Source: Acanthosepion esculentum (Eukaryota; Mollusca; Cephalopoda; Sepiida; Sepiidae). From it: a DNA stretch of 64,000 bases. This document shows positions 43,787-55,189 of the stretch, piece by piece (positions within the stretch are counted from its first letter, which is position 1; each line of letters begins with the position of its first letter). The notes below the pieces were generated by a model. The model was not told where the DNA came from. It worked only from the letters and a program-made list of their open reading frames with translations, and ran no database searches. Made by a program: the position numbers and the translations under genes. The DNA is taken from assembly GCA_964036315.1 (NCBI GenBank), contig OZ038492.1:37469618-37533617 (forward strand), in the 5' to 3' direction.

Positions 43787-45060
43787 CAGGAATCACTCAC
43801 ACAAAAAACAGATATTGAATTTAATGATATAAATGGCGAGAATACATCTTCGCAAACAAATTTAATACATGACATTAACACCGAACGTGTAAATGGATGT
43901 TAGGATCCCTGTTTATAAATTGCAGTTGCATAAGGTTTTTTTTTATTTTTGTACAAGCTTTCATCTGTTCCTACTGATATCATCAGGTATGAAAATATAT
44001 TTGCTTTTTAATTCCAGGTAATAACAGGACAACGAAAGAACAGGTGTAATCCGAAAGATGTTTTAAGAATTGTGTTATTGTTAATCGTAAGACATTTTGG
44101 AGCGTGCGGTCGCAAAGCTGAGGTTGAATTTTTAAATTTTAAGATTGTGCGTTTTTGTACTAATATGGTAATAGGAGAATTCTTTTGTACTGGTAGATTT
44201 TTCAGTCAATGTGGCATGAACTAAATTGTTCAATAAATAGCGGAATGTCACAGTTATTATCCGAAAGTTGCACGTCGGATCAGTTATTTTAATATCATGT
44301 ATGTGTTGCAGTTCAATTTACATGACATGAATCATTTATACAAAAAAAAGATATTGAGGTTTGTTGTGGTAGGATCCACCTAATCTGCATAGGTGACTAC
44401 CAACTATATAAATAATGGTTGGTACCGGAAGACGAGGAGGAGGAATCACGAGATCCAACTAGAGACTCTGATCGACTGCGACTAGTCAACACATTCTCCA
44501 GGAACGTCTTCCCAGAAATATACAGAAATACTATATGTACTTATTGTGTACACTTTCTTGTTATAATACATTCTTGTTCTAAGTACATTTTGTGTTGCAT
44601 TATTATTCCATGCATTAGGCGAGATTCAACATTGAGTCAAGACTCAACAAGGTTAATGATATAAATAGCGAGAATACTTCATCGCAAACAAATTTAATAA
44701 AGGACATTAACCCGGAACCTGTAAATGAAAGTTACGATCCCTGTTTATAATTTGCAGTTGCATAAGGTCTTTTTTATGTTTTTACAAGCTTTCATCTGTT
44801 CCAACAGATATCATCAGGAATGAAAATATATTTGTTTTTTACATCCAGGTAATAACAGGACAACGAAAGAATAGGTGTAATCCGAAAGATGTTTTAAGAA
44901 TTGTGTTATTTTTAATTGTAAGAATTTACATTCATTTACAGGTTCAGGGTTAATGTCATTTATTAAATTTGTTTGCGAAGATGTATTCTCGCCATTTATA
45001 TCATTAACTTCAATATCTATTTTTTGTATGAATGATTCATGTCATGTAAATTAAACTGCA
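43787..45060. repeat. Penelope-type terminal repeats, family 2: two direct copies and one inverted partial copy
   Basis: 43787-44092 and 44640-44930 are direct copies of ~290 bp sharing GATATAAATGGCGAGAATAC, TCGCAAACAAATTTAATA, AGTTGCATAAGGT, ACAAGCTTTCATCTGTTCC, GATATCATCAGG and GGACAACGAAAGAA. 44935-45060 is an inverted partial copy of the first ~110 bp. On the minus strand each direct copy carries CTGATGATATC...GATGAAAGC, and in the second copy ATCTGT-TGGA-ACAGAT forms a perfect 6-bp stem between CTGATGA and GAAA. Direct and inverted arrangement of terminal repeats is typical of Penelope-like elements. Confidence 0.65.
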
Positions 45061-45069
45061 CCACATACT

Positions 45070-45071
<2 letters not shown>

Positions 45072-45143
<72 letters not shown>
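45072..45143. repeat. (TA)n(TG)n microsatellite
   Basis: TA run to 45115 changing in register to TG up to 45143. Confidence 0.98.
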
Positions 45144-45145
<2 letters not shown>

Positions 45146-45176
45146 TTTGTATTTAGGCAACAATCCCTCATTTATA

Positions 45177-45789
45177 CATGTTTAATTAAAGATGACAGAC
45201 AAGGTAATGAGATTATGCGTTCTATTATTTTTCTTGCGTTCGAACAAATGTTTTCTTTTCTGAAAGAAGAGTGTGTAGAAACTGTTCAAATGTACTGTAA
45301 TTTTGAAAGCTTTCGGCTACACTTTTAGCCATTATCAAGGATGATTTTATTTTTACTTTTTAACTGGGTGTATGGAGTCTGCGTATGTATTAAATGCCCA
45401 TTAAGGAACTGTTTTCCTGATCCAACCGAACACATAAATAATTACATCGGTCACACGACTACATGTCTACCCTGACGAATTACGTTTAACATATCCGACA
45501 ATGGCTCCATTAGAACCTATTTAAACACAAACACACAAAGTTACCAGACTCCATCCAAAACATACTAGTAGAAAATACAAACATAATAAACACATTCAAA
45601 TGTTAAAAAAACGACTTAAAATAATTGAAGCCTTAATAAGAAAAAAGAAAAAAGCCAACACACAATAATGTTAACTACGAACATGGCCACAATGTGCTTT
45701 ATTCGGAAAATAAAACATCCCTATAACTTTAGATACATACACACAACCCATAATCTCAGTACCTTGTCTGTCGTCTTTAAGGAAACACG
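45177..45789 (+). mobile_element. Penelope remnant bounded by inverted arms, with GIY-YIG trace
   Basis: Left arm 45177-45217 (CATGTTTAATTAAAG, ATGACAGACAAGGTAATGAG, ATTATG) recurs inverted at 45749-45789. Inside, NNYIGHTTTCLP (about 45437) followed by NISDNGSIRTYLNTNT, PDSIQNILVENTNI and KTT/LKIIEAL segments in shifting frames are the GIY-YIG nuclease of a Penelope group different from the other copies. At 45305-45342 a third terminal-repeat type reads, on the minus strand, TTGATAATGGCTA-AAAGTG-TAGCCGAAAGC with a perfect 5-bp stem. Confidence 0.65.
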
Positions 45790-45799
45790 CGGACTCACA

Positions 45800-46675
45800 C
45801 AAACACACATATATATATAAGGTAAATTTAAGTAGCAAAAATTAATTTAAACATGTATTTTTTCAAAATTAAAGAGGTCTATCTATTTAAATTTTTATTA
45901 TATTTTTCCAGTTTCCGAATAAGATGTGCATCAGAACTAAAATTTTGAATAATGTGTCAAAGCAAACAGAGTTTAGTAAAAATTTGTTTACCATAGTGGC
46001 AACATCCAGTTCTTAACACTTAATAAATGTACGCATTTATCCGTAAACTCACGTCATATCAAAATCTGAATGACGGTCGAGGTTTAATTTAGTATTTCGG
46101 AAAGCCGCCAACAAATTACTCAAGCCATCAAACACTAATGATAGTACCCACCTTTTATATATATTGCTAACATATCTACATTATGTTGTTTGCAAGATAA
46201 GAGGTAGTATTTATTTTGCATAATAATCTTTAAAAACGTATTTATCCTGTTATTTTTTAAATTTAAATTTAAAAACTCGCATCATATTAGCAATGAGTCC
46301 GTTAATACAATTCTTCGTGTATGTATCGAAATAATTTATTCACTGGTCTGCAAAACGTTTGGCTTACCTTGATAAATTAATTATTTTGTTAATCTTACCC
46401 CAAAATCGAGAGTGATTAGCAGTTTGCTTTTCTCAGTACCTTTTATCATTTTTAAGGACCAGAAAAGAGATTAGTACATTTTTGTTAATGACGTACGCTG
46501 GGTGGTACAGCATCTTAAGCATAGCGATCCGGGAAAAAAGCCATGCACAAATACTTTGATTCCAGTGAATATTTCACTTTTCATCTCTTTTCTAAAGTTG
46601 AAAACAATTTTGTTTTGTTTTTGTAGAAAAGTTATCATTCTAATTACAGAAAAGTAGAAAAACCTCAGAGTATGT
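45800..46675. other. no gene recognised
   Basis: AT-rich DNA without motif-bearing frames. Confidence 0.3.
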
Positions 46676-47287
46676 AGTCAGTAATTAGAGTTGTTGCTTT
46701 TGGCTCGAATAATTGGCTTAATTCGATGCAGAATGTAGTGGAACAATGTCTAGATTTTCTCACAGAGAATTCTTTTCCCAACCTGTTTGGCAGTAACCCC
46801 AAAGCTCTTGCGTGGTTTTTGTTGGGACAATTGTATCTTCAGTTCCCACCAAAATGGCATATTTATTGCTGGCCAGTCTTTTCAACATCTTCATTCAGAA
46901 GGAACCTTTTTGTTGTCTGTGACTTATGGCAACGAGTAACATCATGCTGATAAATTTCTCCATCTTCAAAATCTGGCAGAAGATTAGATTATAGTAAACT
47001 AATATTGTTTTCGCTATTTAGGCTTCTATCAACGTTTACAAAACTTTTCTTCTAGCATCGCATATGATGCAACCCCAGACCCCGTGTGTTCATCACCAAA
47101 TTCTACTGTCTTTTTGGTGTATTTTGCATTGTTTCCTTCTGCCACTGGTCTTACATATTCTGTTACATTAGAAGGTAAATCTATTTCGTATTCATCACTA
47201 AAAAGTACATATTTGCCACTATCTAGCGTCCCATGTAAGGTGTTCTTTGACCACTTCAATCTTCTAGTCCGATGTGTTTTCATTGTT

Positions 47288-47815
47288 TTTCGGAGACGCG
47301 GTGGTGTAATGGATAGTGGCTCGGATTGAGGTAATCGAAAACCGAGTTCGAATTCCATTTGAATCCATTACATTCACTAATACGTGCTAATACTTTTGGG
47401 AAGGGTATGACTCCGCTTCTTCTCCCAACTCGCTCCGGATCTTCTGTGGCCCCCTTGCCTTGATCGACCTTCTCCACATCCTTTCATTTTTCATTCCTAT
47501 CTGCGCTCGCTCCGGATCTTCTGTGGCTCCGTTGCCTTGATCGACCCACATCCCCTCCCTTGCCTCTCCTATCTGCTCTTCCTCCAACCCTTCTTTAACC
47601 CCTTGCGTGATAGTGGCCTCCGGCCTTGCTTGGGGTGATACGATTAAAAAAAAAATCTATGGGTAAATAGCTGGACAGGCCTTGGATGGCAACTGGTCTA
47701 CTGCGGAAAGAAATGGCAACCTACTGCTGGAAAAAAACTCTGCCTCGTCATCATGTATCGAAAGATGCATGATCGCCTAAGCGATTATCACGGTTGACTG
47801 ACGCCCGCTGAAATT
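47288..47815 (+). mobile_element. SINE-A inserted in Tc1 and itself interrupted
   Basis: The head GGTGGTGTAATGGATAGTGG, CTCGGATTGAGGTAATCG and the B-box ACCGAGTTCGAATTCC run to about 47420. The body resumes at 47655 with CTATGGGTAAATAGCTGG, GGATGGCAACTGGTCTACTG and the hairpin CATGTATCGAAAGATGCATG near 47754. Between them sits a LINE-A-like tail. Confidence 0.85.
47421..47655 (+). mobile_element. LINE-A-like 3' UTR nested in SINE-A, with internal tandem duplication
   Basis: It ends with TTAACCCCTTGCGTGATAGT, GGCCTCCGGCCTTGCTTGG and GGTGATACGATTAAAAAAAA, the LINE-A 3' signature and poly-A. Inside, GCTCCGGATCTTCTGTGGC plus CTTGCCTTGATCGACC occurs twice about 79 bp apart. Confidence 0.7.
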
Positions 47816-47955
47816 GTTTTGTTTTTTTTTCGTACTGTATCACGTGTAACCACACTTTCAAGACTACATTCACTCCCCACTTGTATGCCTGTTAATTCTG
47901 GATTGCCTAACTAAACACTCACTATTTGTATTTCATTTATCTTGTCTAGATATTG

Positions 47956-48690
47956 TGGCTTTCCGGTTTTCCTTGCACATAAAACACTTTCAGCAGAAGC
48001 AAATTGCTTTTACGTGGTTTGAACACTGTTCTTGGAAATTCATATTCTTCATTCAGTTATCTTACCCTTTAAAATTCAAACTTTCATTCTTGTTTCAGCA
48101 GAATATTTAGCCATGAGTTTAGTGCAAAAAGGAAAGCTAATGTTCACCTACAATGACCTATCAAATCACCTTACACTTATGTTGATAATATGGAGCAAAT
48201 TCTACTTATACATCTGCATATTAACATGAATTTATCATTTCCGATTATTCATTGTCTCAATAGGTTTTGCATGACCTTTTTAAACTCAATCTGCTTGAAG
48301 CGATCTATCTTGTTACACAGCACCTATCGACAAAACGCAGCAACTTATTTTACAATCTTCAAGGTCCACATACATTACTGATAAATGCATATTTCTAAAC
48401 AGTCAAAAGTTCTTAATAAAATAGCGGTGTATAATAATTGTATGTATTTGTCCAAAACCTTTGCACGCCAATGTATCTGCCTTGTTAAAATTCAGTCTTA
48501 ATTTACAAAAATCACTGCGATCATGGTAAGATATTTTGTCGGCGGGTATTTCACATTAGTAAAAATTATTTAAATGAAATTTATGGAATTGTCTTTTCAA
48601 AATCTTGTCAAAAATGTTTTAATTGTATTTTCTTCAAACTGTATGGAATTATTTGAAAACGGAAAAATAGTAAGTTTGCTGTATTAATTA
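47956..48690. other. no gene recognised
   Basis: AT-rich; short frames of 60-65 codons carry no motifs. Confidence 0.3.
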
Positions 48691-48691
48691 T

Positions 48692-49207
48692 TGTTACGAA
48701 TTGTTATATTCCGTGCTAATAGGAATATATACTTGAAAAACAAGTTAATAAAATAATTAAAGGTTTATTGTAAAAAACAGTACAGAATAAAAGTACAGTT
48801 ATGCATAAAGTCGTCGCAAGTCAATCCAGTAGTGAGTGCTATTATTGGAAAGTCTGTAGTTCTCGCGTAAGTCTGAGTACTCAAAAGATCCCAGCTAGAC
48901 AATATTTACCAGCCTCCTCACGTGGCAGGATGTGACACAATGCCGAATTTAATGTAGGGCAATCCGAAACCGTAGGCTCGGACAAAAATTCCCCGTAAAC
49001 TGCGCATAAGCGAGTTCAGGACTGTCTATCTCGCCGAACGAGACTCTGACCTTCGGCATAGCCTCATCCGCGTTCATCTCTGCCCGAAGGCAGAGAGGTC
49101 GACAACAGCTAAGAACTGAGTAACAGATCCCAGCTGGTCTCTGTAGTCCGTTGACTTACAGTAACTATAGTGTAGTCACTTATGGGGGTGACAGTTTATT
49201 CCATTAC
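48692..49207 (-). mobile_element. putative solo LTR
   Basis: The block is bounded by TGTTACGAATTG and TTCCATTACA, so in either orientation it has TG...CA ends. On the minus strand it starts TGTAATGGAATAAACTG and has AATAAA near its 3' end (48763-48768), which fits an LTR in that direction. It is GC-richer than its flanks. The flanking 4-mers TTAT and TTAG differ by one base, so the target duplication is not convincing. Confidence 0.45.
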
Positions 49208-49209
49208 AT

Positions 49210-50340
49210 TAGCAACAAAATTTTTTGAAAATTATTCAAATATTTCTGGAAAGCTCTATGTCCCGAGTAGTAAATTTAAGTCTATTTAACATGACAAAAT
49301 AACTTTAGAAAATAAAGATATCTTTGAAAGCTGGTTTATCTAGTAATTTAAAAGTGGTAAGATATCTTTTCTGTTGCTAATTCAGAACATAAGACTTTAT
49401 ATTCCGTTGAGTGTTTATTTTATATATCGACAAAACATGAATGATTAATATTTTGAAACGTAGTGTATGACGTTTGGAAAATAATATAGGCACATATCTA
49501 TAAGCTTGTTCGTATTTTATTTGTTCTGTGTGCTTGTGCGCGTGCGCGCGCCTGTCTGAATGTCCTTATTCGTCGATGCTAATTAAGTTGTGGCCAATAT
49601 GGCCATTTTTATATGAAGGCAATAATTGCTATGCACCAGAAATTCACTTCGCGATGTTTATTCCTGATATGACGTTCGTTCGTTTATATTCAAATAAAAT
49701 ATTACTGAATTAATTAGCAAATCCAATCGAAATTAATTCCAAGATTTGCCAAGATTTTGCAATTTTCTCCTATGAAATCTTTGAATATTAATTCACTTTT
49801 GAGCAAAGTTATTCAACATTGTTGCTGGTGATATTTTTTTCCTTTTTCTTTCCATTTTTCAGCTCTATCCATTTTCCAATTTCTAGCTTGAAGAATTATA
49901 TAAGAATTTAAATCTCATTAAACAAGTTATTTTAAAGTGTTTGATGTCATTACATTCGACTGTATGCGTTAGAAATGTAGACACAGGCAAATGTTACGAA
50001 TAACACAGTGCGAATAGGTAAAAAAGGAAAAATTAATTTTAAATTTTTGAACTTTTAAGACGCCAGAATTTTATAAACAAGTCAGAAGATTTTCTTTAAA
50101 TATAAAACTTCAAACCTAGCTATTAAAATAAACCTACGTTTTAAAGTGCATCAAAATAAACTAATGTTTCTTTCTGTCTGTAGCGCCCGACCGGAATTAG
50201 GCAATTTTAAATATTTGTGGATGTGTCGGTAGCATAACTGTTTGTCCATATCGAAATTGGAATCAGTGGGCAAAGTTCAAGTTTCAGTCTAAATATGTCG
50301 TAATAATTTCTTGGAATTTTTCTTGTAATATTTCTCATGC
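49210..50340. other. no gene recognised
   Basis: AT-rich sequence; a short GTGCGC-rich patch at 49530-49555 is the only notable feature. Confidence 0.3.
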
Positions 50341-50344
50341 TTCC

Positions 50345-50745
50345 CTCTGTCTTTTCTAGAAATACTTTCACGGTAAATGCCCAGACGAGCTACTTCTGCT
50401 CGTTACCAAACTGCATGAATTTAAACGTGTTACTAGTTTGACCGCCCAGTCCCACGCTTTTTACTGTCGAAACGGATAAATGTAGTCGTCACTTCTACTC
50501 CAATAGCTTCATGTCTCGCACTTCCGGTCTGTAGATCTCCCCTTCTCTTACTTGCTTCCCTGATAGTTATAATCTCTAACTATTCAAATGAAATGTCAAT
50601 CGACATCTCCAGTTGCCTTGATCTAATTCCCCGTCCTTCTCTTCACCCTTTCATCTTTCACGCCTCTTTACACCTGCTTCGACTCTCTGTAACCCCTTTC
50701 GTGATAGTGACACCCCCGCCTTGCTTAGGGTGAAAAGCTTGAAAA
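50345..50745 (+). mobile_element. LINE-A 3' end
   Basis: The plus strand reads FHGKCPDELLLLVTKLHEFK, RVTSLTAQSHAF, then an SxxSCLAL/SRTSGL-type region and an SNYSNEMSIDI trace, and ends GGTGAAAAGCTTGAAAAAAA. At 50790-50880 a decayed SINE-A-like body (ATCTATGGGTTAAATCG, TGACTGGCAGCC) follows. Confidence 0.7.
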
Positions 50746-51395
50746 AAAAACAACAAAAAAACAACACATGCATACATTTTTTCAATTTCCATATCTATGG
50801 GTTAAATCGTAAGGTAGTATGGTTGCCCTATCCTTGACTGGCAGCCATTATTTATTCGGTCGAGTTTGCTCGGACATTCGTGAGTCTATCACGCCAACCA
50901 TCACGTTCTTGCAACAAGGTCGGAAGTTAATCAGGAAGGAATTCTGTGTCCATAACATATCTGGTCAATGTTGGTGATTGCAGGGCGATCAAATCGTCTT
51001 GTGTTGCTAGGTACCCAGAGCAGTAGATCACTCGCACTTCCTTGTGTTCACCCGCCAGCAGTGTCCTGAAAGCGCAATCATCGCTCGTGTAAGTTTGTAT
51101 AAATATTAGGGTTGGGACAATAAAGCTGTGATTTAGTTGGATTGTGTTTCCAGGAGATAAGTATAGCTCCCAGCATCTTAGTATAGGTTCTGTCAAACTT
51201 AGAACAGCGAATATCCAGATATGGAGAAGGCAACATGAAACTACTTTATCTTACCTCCCAAATCATGCCAATTCACAGTTTCAAAAAAAAAAAAAAGAAA
51301 AAAAAGTAAAAGAAATCAATTGAAAAATATTATTACTGAAACCCTGAAAGGATATGATTTAAAAACAATAATGCATACGTAGGCTTAATTTACTT

Positions 51396-51515
51396 CCTAT
51401 ACGTGCCGTGTTCCTTCAAGATATGGGCGATCATAGCTCTCTACCACATCATATTCTACGTAGCTCTAAATAAGATTTGTCTTTTCCCCTAATGGATTTA
51501 ATCTAGAAATCTGAA
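51396..51515 (-). mobile_element. LINE-B 3' tail fragment
   Basis: ACGTGCCGTGTTCCTTCAAG, GGGCGATCATAGCTCTC and TACGTAGCTCTAAATAAG on the plus strand are the complement of the LINE-B 3' end. Confidence 0.6.
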
Positions 51516-51811
51516 CTACCAGAAAAACTCAGAGATTCTTTCGAGCCACCGTATAGTCGGTTTTAATATAATGTGCCTCTGCTTCGACATTAACGAAAAT
51601 CGTAGAATCTTAGCTTGGTGAAACCTAAACTTGCATGCGGAGAGCTAAACAACTAAATCACTGCTCTATGGATCCATGCCTGCAATCTTACGCGAACGGA
51701 AAATGTGTTTCAAAGGACACTGGTCGCGAGCACAAAAAAGCACTATTCAGCCTTCATCGATCGGCAAAAGTTATTCGTGACGCTATCGGCTAAAACACGT
51801 CGGAACTAACG

Positions 51812-52110
51812 TCGATTTCCTCTGCCCAGGTGTACGCAGTTTCGAATCCCTCCTGAGAGCGCATATTTCTCTTTAATAAGATTAAGGCCAGTAGACAAAA
51901 ATAAATAAATATACTCTGTCTATATTTCTGAGATGAGGTATTATTTACATTATTCGGACTATTGTCCTCATCTTTGTCGCCATATTTATTACAACGTTTC
52001 GACCGTTGTACGCTCCGGCCATCTTCAGGTGGTTGGAATATAGGACTGAACCCTTTATTTCGCTCAATGGGGTAGACTGTTCTAGTTCCACGTGCCATGT
52101 TTAATGGGTG
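51812..52110 (-). repeat. Penelope-type terminal repeat (family 1) with associated tail
   Basis: The best family-1 copy. The minus strand reads CACCTGAAGATGGCCGGAG, CGTACAACGGTCGAAACGTT, TGGCGACAAAGATGAGGAC and AATAGTCCGAATAATG, ending with TTTTGTCTACTGGCC. GGCCG/CGGTC form a perfect 5-bp stem. The low-coordinate end (GAGAGCGCATATTTC...AAATAAATAAATATACTC) recurs at 52550-52620. Confidence 0.65.
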
Positions 52111-52124
52111 TTATCAGTTATCTC

Positions 52125-52245
52125 CTGTTAATTTTTCCATCTGAAAGTTCTCCACTGCCTTAACCGGGTATTGAACACACACTCTTTGGGTCCTGTGACT
52201 GGATATAACCAACGCATTTATCCACTGTGCCATGAGACCTCAAGG
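52125..52245 (-). mobile_element. SINE-D-like tRNA-derived head
   Basis: The minus strand carries GGCACAGTGGATAAATGCG (A-box) and GTGTGTGTTCAATACCCGG (B-box) 50 nt apart, then GTGGAGAACTTTCAGATGG. The A-box segment is part of a 15-bp inverted repeat (52217-52233 with 52244-52260). Confidence 0.7.
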
Positions 52246-52690
52246 CACAGTGGATAAAGGCGTGATGAGGACAATAGTCCGAATAATGTAAATAAATATA
52301 ATGTTTAATAAATAAACTGAGCGTCTACTCAAATATGAGTATCCACTAAAAATAAATGTTAAAGTGATAAAATATGTCTGATTGATAAAAAAAAAAACAT
52401 TAGTTCTTTAGTAATTGCTTTGTTTACGTTTTGATACGAAATGCACTATACAGATTTGATTGATCGGCAAACGTTGTACATGGCTGAGTTGTTTAATGTA
52501 AGACGGTTCTAATGACGGTTCCCGCTACTCAGAGGGTCGCAGGTTTGTATATTGCCTGAGAGCGCATATTTCGATTTCTCGAATATTAAGACCGGTAGAC
52601 GAAAATAAATAAATATACTCTTTAATAAACAAACTGTGCGTCTACTTAAATATGAGAAGACGCTAAAAATAACGTTTATACTTCTAAAAT
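52246..52690 (+). repeat. inverted and direct partial copies of the 51.8-52.1-kb repeat
   Basis: GATGAGGACAATAGTCCGAA then TAATGTAAATA at 52264 is the reverse complement of 51947-51980. GAGCGCATATTTCGATTT and AGACGAAAATAAATAAATAT at 52559-52617 repeat 51855-51912 directly. ACTGAGCGTCTACTCAAAT at 52317 and ACTGTGCGTCTACTTAAAT at 52630 are a further pair. Confidence 0.6.
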
Positions 52691-53545
52691 CCATTACACC
52701 TTTAGAAAACTCTTGCATCCTTAACCCTTTGAGCCCTGACCATCGCTTTACCGGTGGTAGAGAAAAATGAACTACGTAATGCCCAGCCACCAGTTGAACA
52801 GTGGTAGAGAAAAATGGCTTAATACCCAGCTACCGATTGAACGGTGGGTAAACACTTGTAACTACTTTTATGTATAACGTGAAACATTAAATGCCAATTA
52901 TTTGCGAATTTTGACTCAGGAGCTCAGGTAGATGTGTTAAAATTGTTCAGGAAAGCAGCGCTCAATGGGTTAAATAATTATTTCCGTTCATACTTGTGAT
53001 TTTATTGCAATATTTTTTAAAGCTCTTAAGCTGAAATATTTAACGATGCGATACGGGAATTTCCACGGCTATTTTATAGGCGTGAACTATTAAGGAGCAT
53101 ATTCCGTCAGTAAATTAAGTATTATGATTCATCAGAAAATTCAGAAATCGCTAATTTTTCAAGGGTGCCGCTCGTGGGAATGATAATAGAAATTCTTGAC
53201 TGGCACAGCGAAGCAGTTTGCTCACAATGATGAGCAACTTAAAATGATCTCCAGTTATAAACCAAAATTCACCAGGGTTTTAAATGTGAAACGATTTCTT
53301 TCTTTGATTTTATTTTATTTTTCTCTTCAGCTGTTCCACAACATATTTGGACTAAAGCATCCAAACCTTAGCAAATGGTGGAAGTGAAGAAAAGTCGTTG
53401 TCGAATCGTTATGAGCCAATCAATAACACCTAAAAAAATTGGTTGATTTTGTTCAGAGGTATATCAAACTCTATGAATTTTTTTTAATGCGGAAACATAA
53501 ATCTATGGCATCAACTAAATATTTTTTAGGCTTTTAACTACAGAT

Positions 53546-53780
53546 AAAATGTATTGTTGGTCATTTTACTATAAAATGTATTGTTGGTAATTCTATAAAT
53601 ATATATTGTTGGTTATTTTACTATAAATATGTCTTGTTGGTCGCTTTACTATAAATATGAATTGTTGGTCATTTTGCTAGAAATATATATGGTTGATACT
53701 ATTACGATAAATGTGTTTTTTGGTAATTTCTTGATATAAAATGTATTGCTGGTATTTTTATAATAAAATGTATTTTTTAC
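53546..53780. repeat. degenerate ~32-bp tandem repeat, about 7 copies
   Basis: The unit resembles ATAAAATGTATTGTTGGTCA then TTTTACT. Copies (for example TATAAATATGTCTTGTTGG, TATAAATATGAATTGTTGG, ATATAAAATGTATTGCTGG) drift in length and sequence. Confidence 0.75.
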
Positions 53781-53937
53781 TTTTATAGTACTTTGTTTTA
53801 GCATTGAGGTTCGCTATTTGTCCACAGCTGGGACCCTAACGGGTGCTACCACTACACAGTTGAAAGAAAAGGTGATCTTTGAACGAATCCTAACCATTCA
53901 GATAAGTCTTTGCTTATCGAAATAGATATCTATATTA

Positions 53938-54440
53938 CTTCTTCTTCTATGTGCCATATTCCATCAGGACACTGGCGATAATGGCTCTCCACAATGTCCT
54001 CTCCTTTGTAACTTTTACAAAGGTCATTTGTATTTTTTCCATCTCTCCGAAACTCTACTCCGCCATCCATTCGTTCAAGCTCGCCAGATAAACTTTGCAT
54101 TGCATTCCTCTGGCCTTTTTAACGTCAAACAGTCCTGTGGGTATCAAATTTTCCAAACCTTCTTTCCTCACTATGTGTGCCCAATATTTCAACTGTCTCT
54201 TTTTGATGTTAAACATACGTATTCTTTTTGTTGCCATTGTCGCTAGAACTATTGATCACATGTTTGATCCATGGAATTCTCAGCATCCTTCTGTAGAACT
54301 ACATTACTGTTGCTTTAATATCTTCTTGATCTGCGAGGAGATTTCCAACATACACTGCCATATAAGAGGACTGATACTACAGAACAGCTCATCGCCCATA
54401 TTTACCAGTAACTATTGTTCCTCATATCCATCACCTCCAG
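53938..54440 (-). mobile_element. LINE-B C-terminus and 3' end
   Basis: The minus strand has an open 60-codon segment (54055-54237) with FNIKKRQLKYWAHIVRKEGL, ENLIPTGLFD and YLASLNEWMAE, the C-terminal RQLKYFGHI...RKEGLENL motif of the family. The 3' end at 53938 shows the GAAGAAGAAG tail as CTTCTTCTTC on the plus strand. Confidence 0.75.
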
Positions 54441-54454
54441 CCTTCGGTTAATTA

Positions 54455-54770
54455 GTTGCAATATGTGACCACTGACAAAGTTTTAGAGAAAATCGAAACG
54501 AAAACGACACTTATACGTAGCCTCAGAAAGAGACAGTTGAAATTTCTAGGGCAATAATGAGGAAAGTGGAATTAGAAAATTTGACACAGACAAGACATAT
54601 TGAAGACAAAGGGTAAAGGGGTCAGTCCTTACGAGCTTGTGCAAATTGTTGGCAGAATAGAATGTATGAGACATAGCAAAAAGATATACTTCACTAAACG
54701 CTAAAAATGAGAGAATATTGTGGAGTGTGATGGTCACCCACGTCCAGAAGAGGTACGTTACATAGAAAAA
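54455..54770 (+). mobile_element. LINE-B 3' end, first of three in series
   Basis: TLIRSLRKRQLKFLG is followed by 3'-UTR words CTTACGAGCTTGTGCAAATT, GTTGGCAGAATAGAATGTA and GTGATGGTCACCCACGTCC. It is oriented opposite to the preceding copy at 53.9-54.4 kb. Confidence 0.7.
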
Positions 54771-54839
54771 GAAAAGTTTTATACGAGTTCGTGTTGTTTA
54801 AATAATGACGGTATTTGCGAAAATCTTTTACGGCAGCGA

Positions 54840-55105
54840 TATAATTAAATTTTCTAGGGCACATAACGAGGAGTGAGGTATTAGATAATTTGACACGCAG
54901 AGGGACATATTGAAGGCAAAGAGGGTAGAGAAAATCAGTGCGTGATCTACCTAACTGGTTTGTGTAAATGATTGGCAGAACAGGAATTAGGAGAGATAGC
55001 AAAAAGACAAATTTTACTAACGACTGAACAAAGGATGGGAAATTGTGGAGAGCCATAATCGCCCACTTTCTGAATGGGGATTGCACATAGAAGAAGAATT
55101 ATATT
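54840..55105 (+). mobile_element. LINE-B 3' end, second in series
   Basis: AAATTTTCTAGGGCACATAA, TTGACACGCAGAGGGACATA, GATTGGCAGAACAGGAATTA and GGAGAGCCATAATCGCCCAC, ending CACATAGAAGAAGAATT. Confidence 0.75.
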
Positions 55106-55189
55106 ATTGTTTGTAATAATCATACAATAATCCTTGTTCCTCCGTTAGTAAGTAAATTGGCAGCTATGTCTTGCCAATGCCTGAGATAA

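Larger units (their letters stand above)
46680..47955 (-). pseudogene. Tc1-like transposase split by a SINE
   Basis: The N-terminal HTH part lies at 47828-47955 (DKINEIQIVSV, NPELTGIQVGSECSLES, VVTRDTVRK). After the intervening SINE the frame resumes at 47287 with KTMKTHRTRRLKWSKNTLHG, GKYVLFSDEYEIDL (first catalytic Asp) and YVRPVAEGNNAKYTKKTVEF, then, with frameshifts, DFEDGEIYQHDVTRCHKSQT (second-Asp region, altered) and a weak C-terminus to 46680. The segment 47029-47358 is open. Terminal repeats were not identified. The SINE insertion and the altered second acidic motif make it inactive. Confidence 0.75.

Noticed and set aside
54694..55086. 130-codon minus-strand frame
   Set aside because: Antisense of plus-strand LINE-B 3' UTR copies.
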